A stretch of DNA of 64,000 bases from Noviherbaspirillum soli (lineage in GTDB: Bacteria; Pseudomonadota; Gammaproteobacteria; Burkholderiales; Burkholderiaceae_D): assembly GCF_015352955.1 (NCBI RefSeq), contig NZ_JACYOX010000019.1:39204-103203 (forward strand), written 5' to 3'. Both the position numbers and the translations under genes were made by a program. Below the pieces are notes generated by a model. The model had not been told where the DNA came from and did no database searches. It worked only from the letters and a program-made list of their open reading frames with translations. Shown piece by piece: positions 53,270 to 61,498 of the stretch (position 1 is the stretch's first letter; every line of letters begins with the position of its first letter).

Positions 53270-54625
53270 CTAGAGACCTAAAACTAAATGTTCAAGAGGC
53301 TGATAATCGTGCTGAGCAGCAAAGTTCCTTATTTCGCGAATTACTTCTGGGGATAATTCTTTTTTACGGGCTTGCCAAGTCTTATTGGCGACCCAAGACT
53401 GTCCAGGTCCATCGCCCACGTAATACGCTGTGCGATACAATCCGTAGGCAGCTGTTTGAAATAAAGCTGGCGGGAACTGCGCCATCGAAAAGGAAGTTAG
53501 TATGTCAAGGATAATCTTTAAGTAATTATTATACTCATGAAAAGCCCCCCAAACGTTTGTACGAGCCCACGTCGTATCAATGCATTTGTTTAAGAAGAAT
53601 ACGAAACCTGAGATAAGATAAATTGAGGATTTGCCTAAAGTGTTTAACATGTCTGCCCTAAAGGCTTGATCGTCAATAAATTGGTCAATCATCTTAACGT
53701 CTGCCGCGTCAAGTCGTTGAGCCAGTTCCGTTAGATTCTCACGTTCTAACTTTTCTTCGGCGATAACCCTGCTTCGCACTTCCAGATACTGTTGGAAGAA
53801 CTCTGAAAGATCCTCTACTTCGATAATCACAATTCCATTCTTGTCTCGATAGGGAGCTTCATTTGGGTTCGTTTTGCGAAGGACTTGAACAACGTCATTA
53901 GGATAGTTCGCTTGGTTGCCTTTGAACACATTCCGCGACCAGTCTAGAGCCGTTAAGACGTTTACATCTCCAACGCCATAGCCAAGCAAAAGGGTTGTTG
54001 ATTCTTTTATGGTTAACGCCAACTTAATCTGCCTGTATTCACTAGGCCTAAAGAGGGCCACGTAATCTTCCTGTGCAATTATTATTTCTTCCGGGTTTGT
54101 CCGGATCCCATGCAAATGAAAGACTGGTATTACCCCGTTTTGCGACGAAAGAGAATCGTTCGGTCCGAGTGGTATCGATTTCCCTGTGAGCAAACTTTCA
54201 ATGATTAGATCGTAATTTGTTGTAATAACCCATGCTGGTGATAAGCTTTCTAAGTACTTTGAAAACTTTTCGCGTTTGTCTTTGTCCGGATACCAGCTAG
54301 TCAAATTAGCGATCATTCGCTTTAACTCATTGAGAGACTTTTCGTGATCGTTTCCGTTTGCCAATGCATGCAATTTACAAATCTCTGAAGCAACCTCCGG
54401 GTAACCGACACCTTCCTTCCAAATTTTGTCGTAATCAATGCCCATTTCAGATGATGCCCGATTGAGCAGTTCTCCCCAAGAAAGAGCGATCTCGCTGCCA
54501 GTGTCATTCAAAACTGCTTTTGAGAAGCCAGCACCTATAAATGCACCTAAATTTCCATAACTTGCTGATTTCGATAGAAAAGTTAAGACTTCTTCTCGTG
54601 ATGGGGATTCCGAAATGTTGTACAT
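53270..54625 (-). CDS. SIR2-domain protein, probable defence NADase
   Basis: A 451-residue protein. The N-terminal half is a SIR2-like Rossmann domain: GAFIGAGFSKA (NAD-binding loop, about 28-37), WVITTNYDLIIES (135-139 TTNYD), VFHLHG (169-173, candidate catalytic His) and LLLGYGVGDVN (213-222). The C-terminal 200 residues are helical and match nothing I know; they contain aromatic stretches such as YLISGFVFFLNKC. Sirtuin-like domains of this kind in phage-defence systems destroy NAD+ to stop infection. Base use is much AT-richer than the core. It has its own 294-base AT-rich leader and neighbours an Mrr nuclease. Zinc-binding cysteines of true deacetylases are absent. Confidence 0.85.
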   Translation of the reverse strand: MYNISESPSREEVLTFLSKSASYGNLGAFIGAGFSKAVLNDTGSEIALSWGELLNRASSEMGIDYDKIWKEGVGYPEVASEICKLHALANGNDHEKSLNELKRMIANLTSWYPDKDKREKFSKYLESLSPAWVITTNYDLIIESLLTGKSIPLGPNDSLSSQNGVIPVFHLHGIRTNPEEIIIAQEDYVALFRPSEYRQIKLALTIKESTTLLLGYGVGDVNVLTALDWSRNVFKGNQANYPNDVVQVLRKTNPNEAPYRDKNGIVIIEVEDLSEFFQQYLEVRSRVIAEEKLERENLTELAQRLDAADVKMIDQFIDDQAFRADMLNTLGKSSIYLISGFVFFLNKCIDTTWARTNVWGAFHEYNNYLKIILDILTSFSMAQFPPALFQTAAYGLYRTAYYVGDGPGQSWVANKTWQARKKELSPEVIREIRNFAAQHDYQPLEHLVLGL

Positions 54626-54919
54626 TAATTCATTAACCTTCTATAGCTTCAAAATTGAAAGGAAATTCTATAACATTATTGTTTTAGCAGGTGTTTAAAT
54701 GGCGAGAGTCTGCGGCAGAAAGTTCAGCTCTCGTCGCGAGTTTCGGGAATAAAAATCGAGTTTAATGGCTACAATAAACTTGCCCATTGCAGCCTCTTTG
54801 GCCCGATCTGTGCTAAACCCATAATAAAACTGTCCCTATCACAGTGAGATTTTACAGAAATTAGCACGCTTGAAACTTTAGTCATTTACATTTCTAAATA
54901 CAAATGCATTTCCGAGGTG
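54626..54919. other. AT-rich gap upstream of the SIR2 gene
   Basis: 294 bases without a credible gene. The AT-rich part next to the SIR2 start probably carries its promoter; GAAGG lies about 13 bases ahead of the ATG. I see no clear terminator for the Mrr gene. Confidence 0.4.
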
Positions 54920-55870
54920 CTAAACGTTCTCACCTTCGAAATAGTCTGAGTCAATCCTTTTTAGCGCGAAAATGCTCACAGGGGACACACCGACATTGTG
55001 ATCTACCATCAATGCTGTAAGTTGTTCACCCGAAATCAGAATAATTTTTGATGAGATTAGGCTTACATAATCTTCAGCATCTTTTGAGAATCCCGAAGTA
55101 GTAATGAAAACTCCCTTATTAGCACGCTGCCCTTGAAGTGCCCCGGCAAACTTTTGTATTTCAGGACGCCCAACAGTTCCTTCCCAGCGTTTGGCTTGGA
55201 TGTAAATCACATCTAGGCCTAGCTTATCTTCTTTAATGATTCCGTCAATTCCCCCATCGCCGCTTTTCCCGACCGCTCTTCCAGCATCTTGGCGAGAACC
55301 GCCGTAACCCATAGCAACCAGTAGATCAATCACAAGACGTTCAAAGAATGCGGGGGACGAAGATTTGATCTGTTCTAGCAACTCAACTTCAAGATTACTT
55401 CGAAGTCGCTGATACGCTTGCGAAAAGGCCTCCTCAGGGGTCGAATCAGATACTCCGCCATTAATTTTAGCTATGTAACTTGGCTGCACTAACGCTGGAA
55501 GCTGAATTGACTGTTTATCTTCATTGCGACGATTCTTGAATTCAAGGTATTCAGGAAACCGTTCTAGGACAGAATTATCGATGCGTGGCAGATTTTGTGA
55601 AAGGAGGTCTTTCCCTCTTGGGGTAATCTTAAACACACCGCGCTTCCTGGATTCGAGGAGTGCCGCTTGCTTTAAATAAGTCCTCGCCCAGCCAACCCGA
55701 TTGTCGAAAAGAGGCGCTGTTCCACTAGGTAGCATTGTGTTACGCTCGTCGTCTGTGACATTAGCTTCAACCGCTAACTTCTCAACAGCATCACGGAAAC
55801 GATGTTCTTCACCATCTCCCGCCAGTCGTAATAATGGTAGCATTAAGCTTTGATAATCTGGTATGGGCAT
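54920..55870 (-). CDS. Mrr-type restriction endonuclease
   Basis: A type IV restriction enzyme of 316 residues. The N-terminal winged helix (MPIPDYQSLMLPLLRLAGDG, FKITPRGKDLL) precedes the Mrr catalytic domain with GYGGSRQDAGRAVGKSGDGG and then IDG...VIYIQAKRW: Asp209 and QAK 225-227 form the PD-(D/E/Q)xK site. The QxK variant is normal for Mrr. Start is taken as ATG at 55870 by similarity to Mrr N-termini; a TTG at 55924 overlapping the upstream stop is possible and would be coupled. Mrr cuts methylated DNA. It is third in an AT-rich three-gene run. Confidence 0.88.
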   Translation of the reverse strand: MPIPDYQSLMLPLLRLAGDGEEHRFRDAVEKLAVEANVTDDERNTMLPSGTAPLFDNRVGWARTYLKQAALLESRKRGVFKITPRGKDLLSQNLPRIDNSVLERFPEYLEFKNRRNEDKQSIQLPALVQPSYIAKINGGVSDSTPEEAFSQAYQRLRSNLEVELLEQIKSSSPAFFERLVIDLLVAMGYGGSRQDAGRAVGKSGDGGIDGIIKEDKLGLDVIYIQAKRWEGTVGRPEIQKFAGALQGQRANKGVFITTSGFSKDAEDYVSLISSKIILISGEQLTALMVDHNVGVSPVSIFALKRIDSDYFEGENV

Positions 55871-55920
55871 GATAGCAATTATTGAATGGAGCAACGACTG
55901 AGAAAGTGAAATAGAATTGG

Positions 55921-56595
55921 TCAACCGATTTTAGCTGTGCTAACAATCCCCTTGTCGCCAAATACTTGTACCATAGCAGATCGTAAATCTGTAATTGCGC
56001 TAGTATAAGAGGACTCATCTTCATCAAATCTTTGAAATAGGCCGGATACAGTATCTTGTAATTTGCACAGTAGGTCAGGTCCAATTGCAAATTCGACATC
56101 TGAAAGATTGTATTCTTTATCGCTAGAAAAATCCGTCGAAGCTAATCTTGATTGCATCGTCTCAGCTGCTGCTGTGTACAATTTAATGACGCTTGCTAAA
56201 TCGTAGTACCGCTGCTCTGCTAAAGCAAGCGTGGTAAATAACTCTGCTCTCCCATGTTCAAACAGAAATGCTAATGAGGCATAATCAAACTTTAGATTCT
56301 CGCTAAAGTAATAATGAGTTGGCTTTGCCTGTAGGTAAATCGGGACACTAGCATTTTGCTCAGTAATGGCTTGCTTTGTTTGCATAAAGCCCTTCCGAAT
56401 TACAAGAAAATCATTCCACTGACGAATGGCTGTTGCAAGTGCAAGGTTCCCTGCTGCTTTATGCTTGCGTTTTCTGTCTTTATGGTGAAACCATAGATTT
56501 GAACTGAATGCAAGGCTAGCGCCAACAAATGAACCTACAAGAGTCTTGGTTAAATCAGGCCAAAAATTTTCTGGCAGGATAAAGAGTTCAAACAC
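55921..56595 (-). CDS. Unknown membrane-anchored protein (224 aa)
   Basis: Not recognised. A GTG start (VFELFILPENFW). One hydrophobic segment near 14-33 (LTKTLVGSFVGASLAFSSNL) is followed by a strongly basic HHKDRKRKHK, so the N-terminus is an anchor and the rest should be cytoplasmic by the positive-inside rule. The soluble part is predicted mostly helical (AGNLALATAIRQWNDFLVIR, ALAEQRYYDLASVIKLY, DTVSGLFQRFDEDESS). No catalytic motif is seen. It is 53 bases after the upstream unknown gene and 50 bases before the Mrr start. It could be a sensor or a tether. Confidence 0.75.
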   Translation of the reverse strand: MFELFILPENFWPDLTKTLVGSFVGASLAFSSNLWFHHKDRKRKHKAAGNLALATAIRQWNDFLVIRKGFMQTKQAITEQNASVPIYLQAKPTHYYFSENLKFDYASLAFLFEHGRAELFTTLALAEQRYYDLASVIKLYTAAAETMQSRLASTDFSSDKEYNLSDVEFAIGPDLLCKLQDTVSGLFQRFDEDESSYTSAITDLRSAMVQVFGDKGIVSTAKIG

Positions 56596-56648
56596 GTTTC
56601 GAGTCCATTCACAATTGAACGTTTATTAAGTTCGCTAATGTAATGGAA

Positions 56649-57416
56649 TTAGGAGCGAGGTAACGCTATCCCAAACAATGCATTCAGTTGTCCAAGTTGA
56701 CCAGCAATAGGAGGTCGAGTTTTATCAGCTTCGTCTGCTGCCTCACTCATCTCTCTTACAAGGGATTGAAACTCTTCTACCAATTGCTGTTCAGATTCAT
56801 CTACTTTAGCGTATGCACTTCGCAATACATTTGCTCGAATACTGGCTTCTCCTTGAGTGCGAATTAGGGCATCTTCCATAGTCTTGAGTCCCGTAATCCT
56901 GTAGCCATGCAACGCGTCAAGCGCTGTTAAAAGATTGTTTGTGATAAATGCACGAATTTCATTAGGCAAAAGACTGGATTGAATTTTTTCGATTAGTTTC
57001 TCAACGGAGACTATCCATTCTTCAATTTGTGGCCCTTCAAGTACTTCTTCTTCGTGAATTAAAACTTCAGAGCACCATTGAAGTGAAAGGAGAAGTTCCG
57101 GACTAATTGATCCAAAGTATGCTCGCCAGTGTTGATCACTGTTCAGTGAAGCCATTAGATTGCGAAGCTGTTCCAAATGTGGAAGATAAAGCTCCTGACT
57201 GAACTCTAATTTCTTCATCTGAACTTTGATGGTTTGAATCTGATCAATTAACAAGGATCGACGTTTGTCAACAGCGACCCGACGATCGATAGGGCTATCA
57301 GCGATAACTCCGAGGACTGCGGCCCAAGCCTCGAAAGTTGGCTGATCCGGTTGGGCTTGAGACAACGCGTTAGCAATGCTAAAGACTCGGTAAGCTGCGT
57401 TGATGTGCTTTGCCAT
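56649..57416 (-). CDS. Unknown helical protein (255 aa)
   Basis: Not recognised. ATG at 57416 has AGAGGA just ahead, an excellent ribosome site. It looks all-helical and soluble, with long charged helices (SLLIDQIQTIKVQMKKLEFS, EEWIVSVEKLIEKIQSSL, KVDESEQQLVEEFQSLVREM) and no cysteine or catalytic pattern. Composition is AT-rich like its neighbours. As first gene of the run before the membrane protein and Mrr, it may be a regulator, partner or toxin component; this is not shown. Confidence 0.75.
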   Translation of the reverse strand: MAKHINAAYRVFSIANALSQAQPDQPTFEAWAAVLGVIADSPIDRRVAVDKRRSLLIDQIQTIKVQMKKLEFSQELYLPHLEQLRNLMASLNSDQHWRAYFGSISPELLLSLQWCSEVLIHEEEVLEGPQIEEWIVSVEKLIEKIQSSLLPNEIRAFITNNLLTALDALHGYRITGLKTMEDALIRTQGEASIRANVLRSAYAKVDESEQQLVEEFQSLVREMSEAADEADKTRPPIAGQLGQLNALFGIALPRS

Positions 57417-58229
57417 TTCCTCTTCCGTGAATTTTTTGTTTTATTAAATCTGCTTAATAGATTTCTTGAAATTTATAGACCATACGTTTTCAAGCTGCAA
57501 TGATACCTTAGCGACATGGCTAGACTTGATGATTCCATGCTTCACTAGCATCAAATTTGTCAATCGAATTTTGATTAGGTATGCGAGACTGCCTCTCAAT
57601 AAATACAAGCGATTCTGCCCCCCTCGTGCCCTAGCTGGTGTTCCAGCGTTTGCGAACATTGCGAAGCCGGGTGTGCCATGTCGCTTGCAAGCCCTGCGCC
57701 TTTACCCTGTACTCGCAACAAAGCTGTGACAGCGGCGGGTATAGATCTTAGAGTCTCAGGATAACGAACAAGGAGAGGAGCGCATAGACTAGCAGCGAGA
57801 GTGCAGCAGGTATAACCCTCCAGCTTTAAAGCCGCAAACTCAGGCTTCTATGCCGCGCTGTAAGGAACATGCCGCATTACCACCGCACTGCCGTAGCACA
57901 GCAGCGCCATGTCATACGGGGCCGCATCGTATCTGAAACCTTGTACTTTCTGACCACACGATCGAAACCCAGCAGTAGAGCCCGCCAGTGCTAGCAAGCA
58001 GGGTAATTCAGTGGACGCCCATCAAACCACATTGCAAGTGAAAACGGACCAGAAGCGAAACCTTCCAAGATGGACCGGATTCATTCCCTCTCTCGTCTAT
58101 TACAAAATTGGAATGGATTTCCAAACTCGTAGATTTCGGCCCTAGTCAGGAGTATTCTGACGTTTAGTTTCCTATTGGACACGGTTAGTTGTGTCTAAGG
58201 AGGTAGAAGGTGAATTAACAGGACGCGTT
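57417..58229. other. Long gap between the divergent Mrr run and the HNH gene
   Basis: About 0.8 kb without a credible gene. Small frames (for example 57466-57729) have no ribosome site and no domain. Base composition shifts inside it: AT-rich up to about 57.6 kb, then more balanced. It should contain the divergent promoters of the three-gene run and the HNH gene. Confidence 0.5.
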
Positions 58230-59288
58230 ATGACACAGTACAGCTTTAAGGTCGGACAGAAATACAAGCGAGAGCAAGTTAGCCAACAAGCAGGTGATGG
58301 AGGCAACATTGGTGGCAATTGGGCTACTGGCTATCCCCAGAAAGACGGGGTGACGTTTATCTTTAGCAACGTTGGCAATCCTGGCCAAACTGGTCACGAT
58401 TACGACAACTACTTCGACGGGCCTGACTTAGTGTGGCGCGGAAGAACAGGAAGCCATAGAAATCAGCCTTCTATACAGCGCATGACGACTTCTGGCTCAG
58501 AAGTGCACGTGTTCTGGCGGACCGGCGGCCGTGATCCGTTCACCTATGGCGGCATAGGTAAAGCCGTGGACATTACCGACGAAATTCCTGTCCGCATTCG
58601 CTGGCAGTTAAGCGATCCTAGCAATCCCCAGCCGGTGTCTGCGAAAACCCAACGGTTGCCTGCATCGGAACTGAATAAAGTCAGGCCAGAGAACGTATGG
58701 GAAGCAGTTCAGCTGTTGATTGGTGGCTACGCCGATCATCCGTTTGCCCCGTCTACTGATTACGACGTTGTTACTGATGACGGAAACAGGCTTCCCCCAA
58801 AAGCTGTCTTCGGAATTGCGGCTAAGCTTGCCCTTGGTTTCGAAGTAGGCCCAGCCCATTTCACAGCAGGACTCTTATCCCCGTGTTTCAGAAGCATTGA
58901 AGATGCAGGATTCAAGATTGTCGCGAAGAATGAACAGCCTCCTGAGTCTCCGACACTCATTCCTGAAGACCAGTATTGGACAGAAGGAAACAAGAAGTTG
59001 ACTTCCCACATGAAGCGTGAGCGCTCACCTGCAGCTAGTAGAGCAAAAAAAAGTCAATTCAAAGCGGCGCATGGGAATCTCTTTTGCGAGAAATGTGGGT
59101 TAGTTCCAGTTGATCATTACGGCACAACACACGCAGAATCTTGTATTGAAGTCCACCACCGATACGTTCAGGTACAAGACATGCCAGAAAACCATCGCAC
59201 AACCCTCGACTCGCTCCAATGCTTATGTGCGAACTGTCACCGTCTTGAGCACAAAATCCTTAAGGCAGAGGCAGGCGAGTTGCCTTAA
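58230..59288 (+). CDS. Modular HNH endonuclease, probable modification-dependent restriction enzyme
   Basis: A 352-residue three-part protein from the ATG at 58230 (CAGGACG ahead); a GTG at 58191 would add 13. The N-terminal module (KYKREQV, GGNWATGYPQKDGVTFIFSN, GHDYDNYFDGPDLVWRGRTG) resembles the DUF3427-type DNA-sensing domain. The middle (PENVWEAVQLL, HPFAPSTDYDVV, PPKAVFGIAAKLALG) resembles a module found beside HNH domains in type IV enzymes. The C-terminal HNH has CEKCG, EVHHRYVQVQDMP and LCANCHRLEH, with four cysteines for a zinc site. Probably degrades modified foreign DNA. The specificity is inferred. Confidence 0.82.
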   Translation: MTQYSFKVGQKYKREQVSQQAGDGGNIGGNWATGYPQKDGVTFIFSNVGNPGQTGHDYDNYFDGPDLVWRGRTGSHRNQPSIQRMTTSGSEVHVFWRTGGRDPFTYGGIGKAVDITDEIPVRIRWQLSDPSNPQPVSAKTQRLPASELNKVRPENVWEAVQLLIGGYADHPFAPSTDYDVVTDDGNRLPPKAVFGIAAKLALGFEVGPAHFTAGLLSPCFRSIEDAGFKIVAKNEQPPESPTLIPEDQYWTEGNKKLTSHMKRERSPAASRAKKSQFKAAHGNLFCEKCGLVPVDHYGTTHAESCIEVHHRYVQVQDMPENHRTTLDSLQCLCANCHRLEHKILKAEAGELP

Positions 59289-59666
59289 CCCAATCTATAG
59301 ACGGTGCTGATTACGCTGTAGCGTTAGTCCGCTTGCGGATTGAAAGCACCTCGACCAACCCCACTTCGATCCGCAAATGAAGATGCCTAGCGAAATCGGG
59401 CATGCCCTCAAAATTCACTCAGCACAAAAAGCATCCCCGCCGATCTCCTTCAAGTTTTTTTCGGCTCAATAAGAACGCCAAATCTTGCAAAGGATACTGA
59501 GACAGGATTAGTCCCACGTTTTCCCTATAACATTACCTAGGTCACAACTTGTACCTTGTGACCCAGCAGCAATGATGGGCTCTCGCGTGGCTCATAAGAT
59601 ACTTGACGGCAATTGTGCGCCAGTTCATAATGTGCACTCTATCTTCTGAGCCTCACGCCGCTCATC
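59289..59666. other. Gap upstream of the serine recombinase
   Basis: No credible gene. It contains the 24-base dyad listed separately. Confidence 0.5.
59540..59563. promoter_or_regulatory. 24-base inverted repeat upstream of the recombinase
   Basis: GGTCACAA and TTGTGACC are perfect 8-base arms separated by CTTGTACC. It is 103 bases ahead of the recombinase ATG. The size and form suit a crossover or binding site of a serine resolvase, or an operator for this gene. Confidence 0.5.
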
Positions 59667-60257
59667 ATGGCACACATCGCGTACTACCGAGTAAGCACCT
59701 CCGACCAATCCGTATCAGCGCAGAAGGCTGCACTGGCCCAGGGATGCAGCATTGACCGTGAGTTCATGGACGAGGGCATCAGCGGCGCTGTGCTGGCTGC
59801 GAACAGGCCCGCCTTCAGCGCCCTGCTGAACTACATCCGAGAGGGCGATACGCTGCATGTGTACGCCGTGGATAGGCTGGGTCGGGATGCCATTGACGTG
59901 CAGAGCACCATCAGGACGTTGCTTGCCAAGGGTGTGCAGGTTCATGTCCGTGGCCTTGGTGTCATCGGCAAGGGCGTAGGAGAGTTGATTATTGCCGTGC
60001 TGGCTCAGGTTGCCGAGATGGAGCGGGAGCGCATCAGGGAGCGTACAGCCACCGGGCGAGAGGCCGCGAAGGCTGCGCTTGCAGCCACTGGCAAGACTCA
60101 CCGTGGCAAAAACAGCCTTGGCAGACCGCCAGCACAGGATGCCGCAGCAGTCCGTGCATGGCGTGCCGAGCATTGCGCCACCATCCGGGCGACCGCCAAC
60201 CACTTCAATCTCTCACATTCAACCGTGAAGCGATACACAGCCGCCGCACCTGCTTGA
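59667..60257 (+). CDS. Serine recombinase (resolvase/invertase family)
   Basis: A 196-residue small serine recombinase. The catalytic domain (1-135) has AYYRVSTSDQSVSAQ with the nucleophile Ser10 or so, EFMDEGISGAVLAANRPAF, YAVDRLGRDAIDV, and AEMERERIRERTATG at the long E helix. A C-terminal helix-turn-helix (RATANHFNLSHSTVKRY) completes the DNA-binding part. It may move or resolve the element it lies in. Composition is richer in GC than the Mrr run but unlike the core. Confidence 0.9.
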   Translation: MAHIAYYRVSTSDQSVSAQKAALAQGCSIDREFMDEGISGAVLAANRPAFSALLNYIREGDTLHVYAVDRLGRDAIDVQSTIRTLLAKGVQVHVRGLGVIGKGVGELIIAVLAQVAEMERERIRERTATGREAAKAALAATGKTHRGKNSLGRPPAQDAAAVRAWRAEHCATIRATANHFNLSHSTVKRYTAAAPA

Positions 60258-60965
60258 ATACAGCCCCGTGGCAGGGTTTCCAGAATGCAAGCAAGGGCAG
60301 CGTACCTGCCCGCCTTTCGGATGCCCCTGAGGCCCGCTGAGCCAGCCTTGTTTTCTGCCTCCAGCTCTTGCATCCTGCTCCGCACTCCCTGAACAGTCTC
60401 CCGCCGATCATCCTCCGCGAGCAATGCCCGCCCGGCTGCAGCAGCGGCCCTGCATGGCGCTGGACCGTGCCAGCCCTGCCCAGCTGTACCCACCGTGAAC
60501 AGGACCGCCTGTGCAGCCTATGGCCCCTTTGAATAGAGGCACATAGATTGAGTACATAGGATGCCCCTCTGACTTAGAGCCTCATACCTTGGATAGAGAA
60601 GATCGCCTGTGTCGGTGTAAGGCATTCTGATAGAGCACCCGTCCTGGGCATAGGATGCCCCTCTAACTTAGAGCGACCTAGTATGGACAGAAGAACATCT
60701 GCGGTTATGCAAGGAAGGAATTCATTAGAGTCGCGCAGACTGGATACATAGGCTTCCGCTCTGATAGAGCCACATGTCTCTGAACAGGGTAACGCCTGCT
60801 CCTATTCAACGTAGCAGCGTACTTCCTAGCCCAGCAATGTCCCACCGAGCATTCCGCTTGAACCCTTCTGTATAGCCTACAAAGCTTGCAGCGTTCCAGC
60901 GCTAGCAAGCACAGCGCTATCCCCCTGAGCAGTACAGATCACCTCCACTATTCCTAAGGATCAAC
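60258..60965. other. 0.7 kb gap with spaced palindromic repeats
   Basis: No credible gene on either strand. The right half carries a set of related repeats, each ending in a CTCT...AGAG palindrome, listed separately. The remaining sequence shows nothing I recognise. Confidence 0.6.
60518..60770. repeat. Spaced repeats with CTCT...AGAG palindromes (iteron-like)
   Basis: Two 26-base copies at 60555-60580 and 60649-60674 differ at one base (CATAGGATGCCCC then CTCTGACTTAGAGC or CTCTAACTTAGAGC). A third, shorter and diverged copy at 60747-60770 ends CTCTGATAGAGC. Weaker relatives lie near 60518-60540 (TATGGCCCC...ATAGAGGC) and 60620-60636 (TTCTGATAGAGC). The three best copies start 94 and 98 bases apart. 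Copy two contains the perfect palindrome CTCTAACTTAGAG. Confidence 0.75.
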
Positions 60966-61430
60966 ATGACTAGCCTCGACCGCATTATCTCGCTAGGATT
61001 CAACAGTACCAGCATCCGTATTGTTAGCATTGAGGATCAGCCCTGGTTCATCGCTGCCGATGTTTTCCGAGCACTTGGTATCCTGAACTGCACCACTGCT
61101 GTGAAGTCTCTCCGCAAGGATGAAGTACGCCTTACCGAAACCCTTGCACAGCGCACGGTTCAAGCCCTCTCTGAGAAGGGACTCCGTAAGAAGTGCATGC
61201 GCTCCTCGAAACCTGAGGCTCAAGCCCTACTGCATTGGGCAGAGCAAGAGGCCCTCCCGGCTTTCAAGGAAGCAGCCAAGGCTGCACAGGCTGGACAGCG
61301 CAGCGCTCCTGATGCCGTATTCCGCTTAGCAGCTAGGGTTGCCGAGCTTGAACAGCAAATCAGTACTCTTAGGGCCGCTACCTTGCATGCCATGCAGACC
61401 CCGAGCCAGCGGCAGAGCCGGATGCTGTAA
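60966..61430 (+). CDS. BRO-N domain protein (phage antirepressor-like)
   Basis: A 154-residue protein with a BRO-N domain: IRIVSIEDQPWFIAADVFRA, then LGILNCTTAVKSLRKDEVRL, as in phage and mobile-element antirepressors. The C-terminal part is a helix (VFRLAARVAELEQQISTL). CTAAGGA lies ahead of the ATG. A hairpin follows. The usual C-terminal KilAC/ANT domain is absent. Its position just after the spaced repeats suggests it may bind them or be controlled through them, but this is inference. Confidence 0.82.
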   Translation: MTSLDRIISLGFNSTSIRIVSIEDQPWFIAADVFRALGILNCTTAVKSLRKDEVRLTETLAQRTVQALSEKGLRKKCMRSSKPEAQALLHWAEQEALPAFKEAAKAAQAGQRSAPDAVFRLAARVAELEQQISTLRAATLHAMQTPSQRQSRML

Positions 61431-61459
61431 CCCGATTCGCCATCACTAACAACCCAACA

Positions 61460-61484
61460 AGGCCCGCCACTGTGCGGGCCTCTT
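61460..61484 (+). terminator. Hairpin after the BRO-N gene
   Basis: AGGCCCGC and GCGGGCCT, 8-base perfect stem with loop CACTGT, followed by CTTC. It lies 30 bases after the stop. Confidence 0.65.
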
Positions 61485-61498
61485 CACATCTAAAAGCC

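Noticed and set aside
57466..57729. An 87-residue frame in the gap before the HNH gene
   Set aside because: No ribosome site, no recognisable features, and it covers the probable divergent promoter region.
60098..60493. A 131-residue minus-strand frame overlapping the recombinase
   Set aside because: Mostly antisense to the recombinase gene, Ala/Arg/Gly-rich without any motif.
60518..60770. CRISPR array
   Set aside because: Repeats are few, diverged and irregularly spaced, with intervals far longer than spacers and no cas genes.
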